Assembly: GCF_012913485.1 (NCBI RefSeq)
Contig: NZ_CP051774.1
Location: 2,728,001 to 2,792,000, forward strand
Reading direction: 5' to 3'
Length of the DNA stretch: 64,000 nucleotides
DNA from: Luteolibacter luteus
Lineage (GTDB): Bacteria > Verrucomicrobiota > Verrucomicrobiia > Verrucomicrobiales > Akkermansiaceae
The position numbers and the translations under genes are program-made. The number at the start of each line of letters is the position of its first letter. Position 1 is the first letter of the stretch. The notes below the pieces were generated by a model that made no database searches, was not told where the DNA came from, and was given only the letters and a program-made list of their open reading frames with translations. Shown piece by piece: positions 35,494 to 44,407 of this stretch.

Positions 35494-35772
35494 TCACTTG
35501 CTGCCTTCGAAATAGCCGTTGGGGTTGCGGAAACCATCGATGTATCCCCAGATATAGTCATTCCGATGGGCGCGTGGCAGGGTGCGATCTTCGTTGATGT
35601 GCGGATCGTAGGCTCTTCCGTAGACCTTATCGCCGCTTCCATCGACGTACCCGCGGCGATAAGCGTCCTGCGGTGCATAGCCCGCAGCCTGATAGCCCGT
35701 CGCCACATAACTGCAGGAGGGAGCTGAGAACGCCATTAGGAGGCCCAGTGGGACAAGGGTGGACATTTTCAT
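35494..35772 (-). CDS. Small secreted or lipid-anchored hypothetical protein
   Basis: The protein has 92 residues with a signal sequence MKMSTLVPLGLLMAFSAPSC; the Cys after APS is a weak lipobox because the -3 residue is Ala. The mature part is rich in Tyr, Gly and Asp (YQAAGYAPQDAYRRGYVDGS, NDYIWGYIDGFRNPNGYFEG), with two related (R/W)GY(V/I)DG units suggesting a short repeat. The start lies downstream of TGTTAGAGGTG, which contains a usable AGGTG ribosome-binding site. No family is recognised. It could be a cell-surface or stress protein, but this is speculation. Confidence 0.65.
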   Translation of the reverse strand: MKMSTLVPLGLLMAFSAPSCSYVATGYQAAGYAPQDAYRRGYVDGSGDKVYGRAYDPHINEDRTLPRAHRNDYIWGYIDGFRNPNGYFEGSK

Positions 35773-35831
35773 AGCATTTCACCTCTAACACCGGTCCATC
35801 ATGCCGTCTAGGTGCAATTGAAACGGCTATC

Positions 35832-36518
35832 TTAACGATGCCTGGCACCCTGCGGCTTGCGCGGGATCAGGCAGGCCAGCACGACGCCCCCCAAGAAGCC
35901 GCCGATATGCGCGCCGAACGCGACGTTCGATTCGCTGCGGCTGAGGATCGAGTAGTAATCGATCGCCACCCCGGCCAGCCCCACCAGGGCGAGCTGGCCC
36001 GGCGGGATCGGGCGTGCCATCGGCCAGACATGCGGGGTCGGCAGATGCCAGCGCATGGCGAGCCCCAGATAAAGTCCCTCGAATCCCATGACTGCACCGG
36101 AAGCACCGAGCGTCGGGACCGGGCTGTCGGCATTTAGCACCACATGGGTGATGGCACCGGTGACGGCCGTGATGAGGAAGGTCGCCAACATCCAGCCCTG
36201 CCCCAGCAATTCCACCGCAAGTGCCGCGAAGAGCCACAGGAAGAGCATGTTGTAGATCACGTGCTCGGAGCTTCCATGCAGGAAAGCGTAGCTCACGAGG
36301 GTGCCGAACTGCTTCGCGTCGGCGAGATCGAAACTACCGCCACGCAGGTCATTCCAGCTCTCCACGACCGCCTGCGGGACGGCCATGAAGGGAGCGTACC
36401 AACCGCTCTCGCTCCGCCACTGGAGAAAGTAGATGGCGAACATCGCGGTGATCAGCACCAACAGCGGGCCCTGGGCATGAAACAGGGCTTGGGTGGCATC
36501 ATGTCGGATCCGGCGCAT
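35832..36518 (-). CDS. Rhomboid family intramembrane serine protease
   Basis: ATG 36518 gives 228 residues; the longer open frame would overlap the start of the divergent helicase gene. Six membrane segments are predictable. The catalytic serine is in TLGASGAVMGFEGLYLG (GxSG) and the catalytic histidine in NVAFGAHIGGFLGGVVLA. The conserved first-loop region reads SYAFLHGSSEHVIYNMLFLW, matching the rhomboid H-x-x-x-x-H-x-x-x-N pattern. The family cleaves membrane proteins within their helices. Substrates are unknown. It is divergent from rapA with about 97 bp between starts. Confidence 0.92.
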   Translation of the reverse strand: MRRIRHDATQALFHAQGPLLVLITAMFAIYFLQWRSESGWYAPFMAVPQAVVESWNDLRGGSFDLADAKQFGTLVSYAFLHGSSEHVIYNMLFLWLFAALAVELLGQGWMLATFLITAVTGAITHVVLNADSPVPTLGASGAVMGFEGLYLGLAMRWHLPTPHVWPMARPIPPGQLALVGLAGVAIDYYSILSRSESNVAFGAHIGGFLGGVVLACLIPRKPQGARHR

Positions 36519-36615
36519 GGGGGTCTGCCGGGGATGTCTGGGTAGATTCTCGCATCGTGGCAAGGCCCGGCTTGCGCTGCCGGGATCGGACGCTAGTTTG
36601 CCCGCCCCTTTTCGA

Positions 36616-39369
36616 ATGGCAGCACAGACATGGACGCGCGGACAGCGCTGGGTAAGCGACAGCGAACCGGAACTCGGACTCGGCATCATCCTGAGCGGAG
36701 GACACGGCAAGGTGGAAATCGTCTTCCCGGCCGCCGGGGAAAACCGTTGCTACGCGCTTGAGTCCGCGCCCTTGCGCCGCGTGAAATTCCTGCCCGGTGA
36801 CAAGATCACCACCCATGAGGGAACGGAGATGACCGTGGACAAGGTCCGTGAGGAAGGCGGTCTTCGCATTTATGAGACCGACGCCGGAGATGTCGCGGAA
36901 GCCGAACTGTCCGACTCCATGGCATTCAACAAGCCGGAGGAGCGGCTCTTTGGCGGCAAGCTGGATGATCCTTCCGAGTTCGACCTGCGGGGCGAGGCAC
37001 TGCACCGACGTGCGGAAATGCGGCGCTCCCCTGCGCGCGGTCTCGCCGGGGCCCGGGTGGACCTGATCCCGCACCAGCTTTTCATCGCGAATGAGGTGGC
37101 AAACCGCCCCTGCCCCCGCGTTTTGCTCGCGGACGAGGTGGGTCTCGGAAAAACCATCGAAGCCTGCCTCATCGTCCATCGCCTGTTACTCACCGGTCGA
37201 GCCTCGCGGGTAATGATCCTGGTACCGGGCGCGCTGATCCACCAGTGGTTCGTCGAGCTGCTGCGGCGCTTCCAATTGTCCTTCGATATCTTCGACGAGG
37301 AGCGCTGTGAAGCGATTGAGGAAGGCGATCCGGAGGGAAATCCCTTCCTTGATAGCCAATGGGTGCTCGCGTCCACCGATCTCCTCGCGGGCAACGAAGT
37401 CCGCACGCAGCAAGCTATCGCGGCGGGTTGGGACGTGCTGGTGGTCGATGAAGCTCATCACCTCGAATGGTCACCGGAGCAACCTGGCCCCGCTTATGAG
37501 GTTGTCCGCGCCCTGGCCGCGCAAACCGAAAGCCTGCTGCTCCTCACCGCAACTCCGCAGCAGCTCGGCCCGGAAGGCCACTTCGCACGGCTGCAGCTTC
37601 TGGACCCCGGCCGCTATGCGGACCTGGAGAAGTATCGCGAGGAAACCCGCCACTATGAAGAGGTGGCGGATATCGTTGAAGATCTCTCCAACGGCGGAAA
37701 GGTCAGCGAACGCTTGGTCAAACTCGTCAAAGGCCGCCCGCGCTTCGAAAAAGGCCTGCTCGAAACCGCCGGAGAAAAGCCGCATGCCCGCGAAACCCTG
37801 ATCCGCGACCTGCTGGATAGCGTCGGCGTGGGCCGCGTGATGTTCCGGAATACCCGCGCGCGCCTCGGTGGCTTCCCTCAACGCGAGCCGCATCTCATCC
37901 CGCTCAAAGGCAGCGACGGCATGGCCGCGAAGACCAAGTGGCTCGGCAAGCTGCTCGCCTCGCTTGCTCCGGAGGACAAGGTCTTGGTAATCGCAAAAAC
38001 CCGCGAGCTCGCGGAGGAAATCATGGAATCGCTGCGCGACAGCGACGGCACCGTGGCTGCGCTTTTCCACGAAGATCTCACTTTGATCCAGCGCGACCGG
38101 AATGCCGCGTTCTTCGCGGAAGAAGAGGGAGCCCGCGTCTTGATTTGTTCCGAAATCGGGAGTGAAGGCCGCAATTTCCAGTTTGCCCGCCATCTGGTGC
38201 TCTTCGATTTGCCGGACCACGTCGATTTGCTTGAGCAGCGCATTGGCCGCCTCGATCGCATCGGACAACGCGGCACCATTCAGATCCACGTGCCCTACAT
38301 CGCCGGAGGTCCTGAGGAAGTGCACGTGAAGTGGCTGGACGAGGGCCTGAATGCCTTCCGCTCCAGCCCTCACGGTGCGGCGGAGATTCAGCAGGAACTC
38401 CAGGACCAGCTGGATGCCGCTCTATCGAAAAAAGGCAAAGCCGCGCTGCAGAAGCTGATCGCGAGCACACAGGAGAAGCGTGAGGAGATTTCTTCACGAC
38501 TCGCCCGCGGCCAAGACCGCTTGCTTGAACGCAGCTCGCATCGTCCCGAGCGCTCGGCGAAGGTGATCAACCACATCACCGACTGGGATGAGGACGCGGA
38601 GTTCGAAGAATTCATCATGCGGCTCTTCGAGCACTCCGGCCTGCACATCGAGGAACTCGGCAAGCGCCGCTATTTCCTGCTGCCGGGGAACTTGAAGTCC
38701 GATGCTTTCCCATCCCTGCCGAATGAAGGCTTGAGCGTTACCTTTGATCGCCAGAGGGCGCTCGAGAGGGAACAGGAAGCCTTCCTCACTTGGGATCATC
38801 CGATGGTACGTGCCGCGCTCGACCTGATGCTTGGCTCGGAAGCGGGCAATGCTGCCTTCGGCGTGTGGGAGTCCACCGGCGAAAAACGCATGCTGCTGGA
38901 AGCATGGGTCGTCGTGGAATCCATCGCCCCCGCGCACCTGCACGTGGAACGCTTCCTCCCGCAAACACCCCTGCGCATCGCGGTGGACCACACCGGCGGT
39001 GATCAGACGAATGACAAGGGCCTGCAACAGGCAAAGCTGCGCCGCGGCGATCCGGCGAGCCTGCTGAAGAACGAAGCGGTGAAGCGCAAGGTACTGCCCG
39101 TGATGCTGGACAAGGCCCGGGATTTCGGCGTCGCGCACAGCCGTGCGGTCATCGACGAAGCGATGATTGTCATGCGCTCTGAAATGGCCGCGGAACTTTC
39201 GCGCCTGCGCGATCTCGCGGAGGTGAATGACCACGTGAAGCCGGAGGAAATCGCCGCCTTGCAGAAGCGAGAAAAAGAGCTCGCTGAAGCGATATCCTCG
39301 GCACGCGTCCGCCTGGATGCCGTGAGGCTGGTGTGGAAGGCACCCGTGAGAGGGGCCGCCGCGGAGTAG
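36616..39369 (+). CDS. rapA: RapA/HepA-like RNA polymerase-associated SNF2 ATPase
   Basis: From ATG 36616 the protein has 917 residues, slightly shorter than E. coli RapA (968). An N-terminal Tudor-like region (WTRGQRWVSDSEPELGLGII) is followed by the SNF2 ATPase with Walker A LADEVGLGKTIEACL near residue 171, the DEAH box VVDEAHHLEW near 277, LLTATPQQLG, and the helicase C motif VI QRIGRLDRIGQRG. C-terminal spacer domains follow (RSAKVINHITDWDEDAEF, HPMVRAALDLMLGSEAGNAA). RapA rescues stalled or post-termination RNA polymerase. Conservation of all lobes argues for orthologous function. It is a single gene, divergent from the rhomboid gene. Confidence 0.93.
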   Translation: MAAQTWTRGQRWVSDSEPELGLGIILSGGHGKVEIVFPAAGENRCYALESAPLRRVKFLPGDKITTHEGTEMTVDKVREEGGLRIYETDAGDVAEAELSDSMAFNKPEERLFGGKLDDPSEFDLRGEALHRRAEMRRSPARGLAGARVDLIPHQLFIANEVANRPCPRVLLADEVGLGKTIEACLIVHRLLLTGRASRVMILVPGALIHQWFVELLRRFQLSFDIFDEERCEAIEEGDPEGNPFLDSQWVLASTDLLAGNEVRTQQAIAAGWDVLVVDEAHHLEWSPEQPGPAYEVVRALAAQTESLLLLTATPQQLGPEGHFARLQLLDPGRYADLEKYREETRHYEEVADIVEDLSNGGKVSERLVKLVKGRPRFEKGLLETAGEKPHARETLIRDLLDSVGVGRVMFRNTRARLGGFPQREPHLIPLKGSDGMAAKTKWLGKLLASLAPEDKVLVIAKTRELAEEIMESLRDSDGTVAALFHEDLTLIQRDRNAAFFAEEEGARVLICSEIGSEGRNFQFARHLVLFDLPDHVDLLEQRIGRLDRIGQRGTIQIHVPYIAGGPEEVHVKWLDEGLNAFRSSPHGAAEIQQELQDQLDAALSKKGKAALQKLIASTQEKREEISSRLARGQDRLLERSSHRPERSAKVINHITDWDEDAEFEEFIMRLFEHSGLHIEELGKRRYFLLPGNLKSDAFPSLPNEGLSVTFDRQRALEREQEAFLTWDHPMVRAALDLMLGSEAGNAAFGVWESTGEKRMLLEAWVVVESIAPAHLHVERFLPQTPLRIAVDHTGGDQTNDKGLQQAKLRRGDPASLLKNEAVKRKVLPVMLDKARDFGVAHSRAVIDEAMIVMRSEMAAELSRLRDLAEVNDHVKPEEIAALQKREKELAEAISSARVRLDAVRLVWKAPVRGAAAE

Positions 39370-39379
39370 GTCCGACTTT

Positions 39380-39405
39380 AGCGGAGCGACCCCGGTCGCT
39401 CCGCT
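39380..39405. repeat. Palindromic hairpin between rapA and the PLD gene
   Basis: Perfect 12-bp arms AGCGGAGCGACC/GGTCGCTCCGCT are separated by only 2 bases. It sits in the 44-bp gap between two convergent genes. There is no T-run, so it is not a standard terminator; its form is that of a REP-type palindrome or a bidirectional transcription stop hairpin. Confidence 0.75.
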
Positions 39406-39413
39406 GCCTGAGA

Positions 39414-40871
39414 TCACAACTGATCCGCGATCGTTTCCGCCAAGGCTCCTCCGGGAGCTTGGGTCTCTTCCAGCTTCACCAGCCTGGAGGCCCGGAAGTC
39501 TGGCTGGAACACCGCGCTTTCCAAGCTGCGGATGGCCGTGGCATCGGAGAATGCGAGGTTCAACTCGCGATTGATCCGCAGGCTCAGGGTATCGAGATTC
39601 GCCGATCCGACGCTCGCCCAACCATCGCAGACCATCACCTTCATGTGGGTCATCCGGGGGTAGCGATACACTTTCGCGCCCGCTTGGATCAAACCGCGGG
39701 CCGTCGCCATGTTCCCGGCATCCATGATCGTCGAGTCGCCGCGCTCCGGAAGGATCACCCTCACGTCCACGCCGCGACGTGCCGCAGCTTCGAGCGCACG
39801 CGCCGTCTCATCATGCGCAAAATACGGGTTCTCGATCCAGATCCGCTTCCGCGCCGCGTGAATGGCCAACAAGCCGGCATCCATGACATCGGTCTCGCCA
39901 CGCGCCGCATCCGTGCGCAGCAGGCGCACCGGGAAATCACGCGGCCCGGGCTTCGGCACAGCGATCGCCTTGGGATAGTGGAAGATGGAGAAGTCACCCC
40001 AGATGCTGGCCTTCCGCCAGGCACGATTGAACTCGCGGCCCAAGCTTCCCACCACCGGACCTTCGACCTTCACCATGAGGTCGTGCCACTCCGAGAAATA
40101 CTCCCGGCCGATGTTCATCCCGCCCATGATCGCGGTCTGTTTGTCGAAGACGAGCAGCTTGGTGTGATCACATACCAGCCACGGATTCAAGGAACGCCGT
40201 ACCCGCACGTGCGAATTCTCCCGCAAGTAGAACGCGATATCCACCGGCGGAACGAAACCCGGAGGCCCAGGCGTCTCCGGTGCCGCGCCATGGGCGAAGG
40301 TGCTGCCCAGGTCATCGAAGAGCACGCGAATCGGCACTTGTTCGGCCTTCGCCTTGAACTTGTCGGAATAGCGGACCGCGATGTCGTCGTTGTCGTAGAT
40401 GAAGACCTGCACATCGATGGATGCCCGCGCCTTCTCGATCTGGCGGTCGAGCTCCGGGAAGAAGCTCTTCCCGTCGACCAGCCACGAAAGGCTTCCGGGT
40501 TGAGGAGGCCGCAGACCCTTCTCATCAAGCAATCTCTCGAACTCGGGGGTGCCCGGTATTTCCGCGGGCTGAACCACGGGTGCCAGTTCTTCCAACGGGA
40601 TGTTTCCCGCCACGATCTCTCGCGGCCGGTGCCAGAGCACGGCGAGACCGGTACGGATCGTCGTCGCCGGCTGCCGCACGATCGCCAGGCCGGTCGCTCT
40701 CACACTGCTCACCGCGAGCTGGCCCGCGCCTGTCACTGAATCACTGGCCTGCGGCAGGCGGTCGGTGGAACGAAAGGCATTGGAGCGCAGCGACGCACAG
40801 GACGGAAACAGCAGCAGCAGCGGCAGGATGAAAATGAAGCGCCTGCTAGGGTGGCTGCGGGTTTCCGGCAT
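39414..40871 (-). CDS. Phospholipase D/cardiolipin synthase-like lipoprotein
   Basis: ATG 40871 gives 485 residues. The signal MPETRSHPSRRFIFILPLLL ends in LFPSC, a lipobox, so the enzyme should be lipid-anchored outside the inner membrane. Two HKD motifs are present: HTKLLVFD (near residue 233, followed by GGMNIGREYF) and HMKVMVCD (near 409, followed by GSANLDTLSLRINRE). This is the arrangement of cardiolipin synthase C and related PLD phosphatidyltransferases. Whether it synthesises or hydrolyses phospholipid is not decidable from sequence. It is convergent with rapA and lies 42 bp downstream of the SHD1-metzincin gene on the same strand. Confidence 0.88.
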   Translation of the reverse strand: MPETRSHPSRRFIFILPLLLLFPSCASLRSNAFRSTDRLPQASDSVTGAGQLAVSSVRATGLAIVRQPATTIRTGLAVLWHRPREIVAGNIPLEELAPVVQPAEIPGTPEFERLLDEKGLRPPQPGSLSWLVDGKSFFPELDRQIEKARASIDVQVFIYDNDDIAVRYSDKFKAKAEQVPIRVLFDDLGSTFAHGAAPETPGPPGFVPPVDIAFYLRENSHVRVRRSLNPWLVCDHTKLLVFDKQTAIMGGMNIGREYFSEWHDLMVKVEGPVVGSLGREFNRAWRKASIWGDFSIFHYPKAIAVPKPGPRDFPVRLLRTDAARGETDVMDAGLLAIHAARKRIWIENPYFAHDETARALEAAARRGVDVRVILPERGDSTIMDAGNMATARGLIQAGAKVYRYPRMTHMKVMVCDGWASVGSANLDTLSLRINRELNLAFSDATAIRSLESAVFQPDFRASRLVKLEETQAPGGALAETIADQL

Positions 40872-40913
40872 AGCCCCAATCAAGCGGATCCGGGCCATCT
40901 GGCAAGTGGCCGA

Positions 40914-41669
40914 TCAATCGATTCCCATGTCCTTCCGCATCGCCAGTACCATCTTCACGTGGCGGATGTCGTTCTCCTTGCTCGATTCGTTGTCGAAATT
41001 CAGCCCGTAGGGCCAGAAGTGCATCCGGTCGGCATTCAGCACGGCGTCCTTGCCATCAAACTCGCGGAGTTGCTCCAGCGCATGCTTGCCGGTCCACTTG
41101 CCGTCCTTGATGTTCGCCTGCCAATTGCCATGGGTGCCGATGCCGAGCGTATGCCCGATTTCATGCAGCGCCACACGGGCATTGATCGATCCCCCGAAAT
41201 TGATCCAGCCGTCATAGTTGGCATCCGCAGTCGGTGTGCCGGGGCTGTTATTTGCCGTCAGGTCTTTCTTGAAAACGCCGACCTTGTTATAGAGCGCCAC
41301 GGCACGATCCATTGCATCGGTGATCCTCTTCTTCCTATCCTCCGGCCACTTCTCGGATCCATTGGAAAGCTTGTACTTCAGATACTGCCGGACCTTCTCC
41401 TCCGGTGCTTCAGCGGAAGCAGTCTCCGTCCTCAGCTTCGCAACAAATTCCCGATCGGCCGCACTAAGAAATTTGAGCGGCACGGTCAGTTCCTTGCCAT
41501 CGGAGCGACGGATCACCACCGCATCGGTATTCGCACGGAGGAAAACCCCGTCGATCGGCCGACCGTCATTGGAGACCCAGGTGCGGCTTGCCGATTCTTC
41601 GTTCACGCCAGCGGCAAGAAGGACATTGGCGAAGCTGGCGATGGAGAGGGACAGGAGCTGAATCTTCAT
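40914..41669 (-). CDS. Secreted SHD1-domain metzincin-like metalloprotease
   Basis: From ATG 41669 the protein has 251 residues with a signal peptide (MKIQLLSLSIASFANVLLAA). Residues of about 27-80 form an SHD1 (SLA1 homology 1) domain: RTWVSNDGRPIDGVFLRANT, RSDGKELTVPLKFLSAADREFV. A C-terminal domain contains HEIGHTLGIGTH near residue 167, which fits the extended metzincin zinc motif HEXXHXXGXXH. It is followed by a helix with MHFWPYGLNFDNES, possibly the Met-turn region. SHD1 modules are common on PVC secreted proteins and are presumed to bind peptides. The substrate is unknown. Confidence 0.78.
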   Translation of the reverse strand: MKIQLLSLSIASFANVLLAAGVNEESASRTWVSNDGRPIDGVFLRANTDAVVIRRSDGKELTVPLKFLSAADREFVAKLRTETASAEAPEEKVRQYLKYKLSNGSEKWPEDRKKRITDAMDRAVALYNKVGVFKKDLTANNSPGTPTADANYDGWINFGGSINARVALHEIGHTLGIGTHGNWQANIKDGKWTGKHALEQLREFDGKDAVLNADRMHFWPYGLNFDNESSKENDIRHVKMVLAMRKDMGID

Positions 41670-41840
41670 CCGTGGAAGCAAGGAGTTTCCGGAAAAACCG
41701 CCCGTCCTCTATGACGTTTCGGCGATTCCGACGGAATCCCACAAACGTTCGAGAGACCGATGCGGAATGCGAAGTCCCAACTCTTCTTTCAGCATGTCTC
41801 AACGCTTCGACATTTCCTGCCAGCTAGCCATGGATCTCCG

Positions 41841-41932
41841 TGTCCCAAGGGGACGCTTCATAAAAGCCCGGCACGAAGTGCCGGGTAGGGGATGCGATGG
41901 GCATTGCGTCCTGACAGGACGCTTCATGCAGG
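41841..41932 (+). repeat. Left REP-like block of the RAYT element
   Basis: The order on the plus strand is GTCCCAAGGGGAC, CTTCATAAAAG, the CCCGGCAC/GTGCCGGG hairpin, a 20-bp linker, then the GCGTCCTG/CAGGACGC hairpin and CTTCATGC. It pairs, inverted, with 42452-42540. Confidence 0.8.
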
Positions 41933-41986
41933 GTCTGCGTCCTCCCATGTTGCCGGGAAGCGCAACGACAACGTAAGGTTCGCTCC

Positions 41987-42440
41987 GTGCCACAATCTCT
42001 TGCCCGCCTGATCGTCCACGTGGTGTTCTCAACGAAGAATCGAGCTCGTTTCCTGACAAACGAAATCCGCCCACATTTGTTCGCCTACCTGGCTACCGTG
42101 GGCAGAGACTTGAACTGCGAGGTTTTCCGGATCGGCGGCGTTGAAGACCATCTGCATCTTGCGGTGGGCCTCTCACGGACGGTCAGCATCGCGGAGTTCG
42201 TGAAGAGGATAAAGCAATCCAGCTCCGTCTGGATGAAGGATCAATCCGGCGTGAGTCCCAACTTTGAATGGCAGGCGGGATACGGAGCTTTTTCCCTGGG
42301 TCAATCTCAACTCGAAGGGCTGGTGAAATACATCGAATCCCAACAGGAACACCACCGGTGTGCGATCTTTTCAGGACGAATACCGCGATCTACTCACCAA
42401 ATACGGCATCAACCCGGATGAACGCTACCTCTGGGACTGA
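41987..42440 (+). pseudogene. REP-associated tyrosine transposase (Y1, HUH), apparently frameshifted
   Basis: The first frame runs from 41987 to 42421 and encodes the HUH metal motif DHLHLAV (near residue 53) and the catalytic tyrosine in YIESQQEHH (near 116). After EHHR near 42359 the expected RAYT C-terminus is in the +1 frame: VRSFQDEYRDLLTKYGI then NPDERYLWD and a stop at 42438-42440. Joining the two frames gives about 150 residues, the usual family length. One extra base (or two lost) at 42356-42360 explains it. This is a recent inactivating mutation or a sequencing error; no slippery heptamer for programmed shifting is seen. The catalytic parts are intact. Confidence 0.8.
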
Positions 42441-42451
42441 AACCTCTGCAC

Positions 42452-42540
42452 CGCATGAAGCGTCCTGTCAGGACGCAATCCATGCGACGAGCCAACCCGG
42501 CACTTCGTGCCGGGCTTTTATAAAGCGTCCCTTGGGACGC
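42452..42540 (-). repeat. Right REP-like block of the RAYT element, inverted
   Basis: Reverse-complemented, it reads in the same order as the left block: GTCCCAAGGGAC, CTTTATAAAAG, the CCCGGCAC/GTGCCGGG hairpin, a linker containing TCGCATGGATT, then the GCGTCCTG/CAGGACGC hairpin and CTTCATGCGG. Linkers differ while palindromes are conserved. Confidence 0.8.
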
Positions 42541-42558
42541 AGTAATCTCGCAGGCCGA

Positions 42559-44259
42559 TCAACCCCTCGGGCCGCGATCGAAATCGAGGATGAAGTTCCG
42601 CCCGCGGAGCTGAGCACCCTTCGAGATCTGCACCAGGCGCTCCGCGCAATCGGCACGCACATCGATGCGGCTGTGCTTCGCAAACAGCTTCACGTGACCC
42701 ACGGCACCATCCGGCAGGCCGGCCTCGCCATAGAGCATGCCGATGATCTCGCCGACCTTCACGCCGTGGAATTTCCCCAGCGAGAAGAAGAGCGGGACCA
42801 TGTCCGCATTGTCTTGCGGACCACTCTCACGACGCTCGCGAGGGCCACGATCTTCACGCGGACCACGGTCACCGAAGTTACCACGCGGTTCACGCGGCTC
42901 GCGGCGTTCACGGCGGTTGCGATCCCGCGGATCCTCACGGTCCTCAATGATCTCGCCGAACTCACGGCCACGCGACTCGCGCAGCAAAGTGAAGAGCACG
43001 CTGGCGATGTCCGTTGGCGTGTAGCCTTGCTCGAGCAGGCGGTCCACCTGGCTTTCGTGCGATTGGAACTCGCCCTTCTCCAGGCGCTCCTTGATCTCCT
43101 CGAAGGCAAGGTCGGCCAGACGGCCTTCGACTTGCTCTTGGGATGGCACCTTCTCGCGGCGGATGACCTGGCGCGTGTAGCGCTCGATCATTTCCAAGCG
43201 GTGGATCTCGCGGCCGAAGACAAAGCTTACGGCACGACCACTGCGCCCGGCACGACCGGTGCGGCCGATACGGTGCACATAGTCTTCCGGGTCCTGCGGC
43301 AGGTCGTAGTTGAAGACGACATCAATGTTCTCCACGTCGAGCCCGCGCGCGGCAACGTCGGTAGCGACGAGCAGCTCGATGGTTCCTTCGCGGAAGCGGC
43401 GCAGCACACGCTCGCGCATCTGCTGGGTGATGTCGCCGTGGAGGCGGTCCACCGTGTAGCCGCGGGCGAGCAGCGACTCCGTGCACTCGTCGACAGAGCG
43501 CTTGGTATTGCAGAAGATGATCGCGAGGCGGGCCTGCTCCATGTCGAGCAGACGGGACAACACCTCCACCTTCGAGCGCTCGCGCACTTCAAAGTAGGAT
43601 TGATCGATGGTCGAAACGGTCTTCGCCTTCTGATCGATCTGGATCGTTTCCGGATTGTTTCCGAAACGACCGATGAGATGGGCCACGCCCTTGCTCATCG
43701 TCGCGGAGAAGAACATCGACTGGCGCTCCTTTGGCAGCGCGGCGAGCAGCTCTTCCATCTCCTCGCGGAAACCGAGGTCGAGCATGCGGTCTGCTTCATC
43801 GAGGACGATGGTCTGGATTTCGCTGACGTCGAAAGAGCCACGGCGCAGGTGATCCATCACGCGGCCAGGGGTGCCGACCACGACTTGCACCCCATCGCGC
43901 AGGGCGCGGAGCTGGCGATCCATCGGCGCGCCGCCGTAGACCGGCACCGCACGGAGCTGGCCGAGCTTCGAGCCGAGGCGGTGCACTTCCTCGCACACCT
44001 GCACCGCGAGTTCGCGGGTCGGGCAGAGGATCAGGGCCTGTGGCAGGCGCTTCTTGAAATCGAGCTTCGCCAAGAGCGGCAGCGTGAAAGCGGCGGTCTT
44101 GCCGGAGCCGGTGTGGGACAGGCCGAGGATGTCGCGGCCGGTCAAGGCGACCGGGATCGCCAAGGCTTGGATGGGCGAGGGGCGCTCGAAGCCAAGGGAT
44201 TCGACGGCGGCGAGGAGTTCGGCGGACAAGCCGAGTTCGGAGAAAGGCGGTGTTTCCAT
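42559..44259 (-). CDS. DEAD-box ATP-dependent RNA helicase with DbpA/CsdA-type RNA-binding domain
   Basis: This 566-residue protein has all RecA-core motifs: the Q motif ([14 protein letters not shown]), [30 protein letters not shown] in [16 protein letters not shown], and [10 protein letters not shown]. An Arg/Glu/Asp/Gly-rich linker (about 430-480, with [12 protein letters not shown]) leads to a DbpA-like RNA-binding domain ([37 protein letters not shown]). This architecture matches CsdA/DeaD and related helicases in ribosome assembly and mRNA decay, often induced by cold. A specific orthologue is not assigned. Confidence 0.93.
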   Translation of the reverse strand: METPPFSELGLSAELLAAVESLGFERPSPIQALAIPVALTGRDILGLSHTGSGKTAAFTLPLLAKLDFKKRLPQALILCPTRELAVQVCEEVHRLGSKLGQLRAVPVYGGAPMDRQLRALRDGVQVVVGTPGRVMDHLRRGSFDVSEIQTIVLDEADRMLDLGFREEMEELLAALPKERQSMFFSATMSKGVAHLIGRFGNNPETIQIDQKAKTVSTIDQSYFEVRERSKVEVLSRLLDMEQARLAIIFCNTKRSVDECTESLLARGYTVDRLHGDITQQMRERVLRRFREGTIELLVATDVAARGLDVENIDVVFNYDLPQDPEDYVHRIGRTGRAGRSGRAVSFVFGREIHRLEMIERYTRQVIRREKVPSQEQVEGRLADLAFEEIKERLEKGEFQSHESQVDRLLEQGYTPTDIASVLFTLLRESRGREFGEIIEDREDPRDRNRRERREPREPRGNFGDRGPREDRGPRERRESGPQDNADMVPLFFSLGKFHGVKVGEIIGMLYGEAGLPDGAVGHVKLFAKHSRIDVRADCAERLVQISKGAQLRGRNFILDFDRGPRG

Positions 44260-44407
44260 AATGAGGTATCAGGCGGTTCAAGGACGTGTGATCCTGGAAG
44301 CCATACCCAAACGCCTCCGTGGATCGAACACCCCGCGACAGCGGGGGCGCGGAGACTGGCCGCTTTTGCCGGTCTGGCAAGAAACATTTTTTCCGCGAAC
44401 CAGCAGT

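Larger units (their letters stand above)
41841..42540. mobile_element. RAYT-type (IS200/IS605-related) element with inverted palindromic flanks
   Basis: A Y1/HUH transposase gene is bracketed by two inverted copies of a block of about 90 bp. Each block holds three palindromes: a GTCCC/GGGAC hairpin, CCCGGCAC-GAA-GTGCCGGG, and GCGTCCTG-A-CAGGACGC, joined by a shared ATAAAAG segment. Inverted REP-like flanks around a stand-alone tyrosine transposase are the REPtron arrangement of REP-associated transposases. No target duplication was identified. The element lies between the SHD1 protease promoter side and the end of the DEAD helicase gene and disrupts neither. Confidence 0.8.

Noticed and set aside
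42340-42380. Programmed frameshift in the RAYT gene
   Set aside because: No slippery heptamer or downstream pseudoknot is visible, and related Y1 transposases normally use one frame; mutation or sequencing error is simpler.
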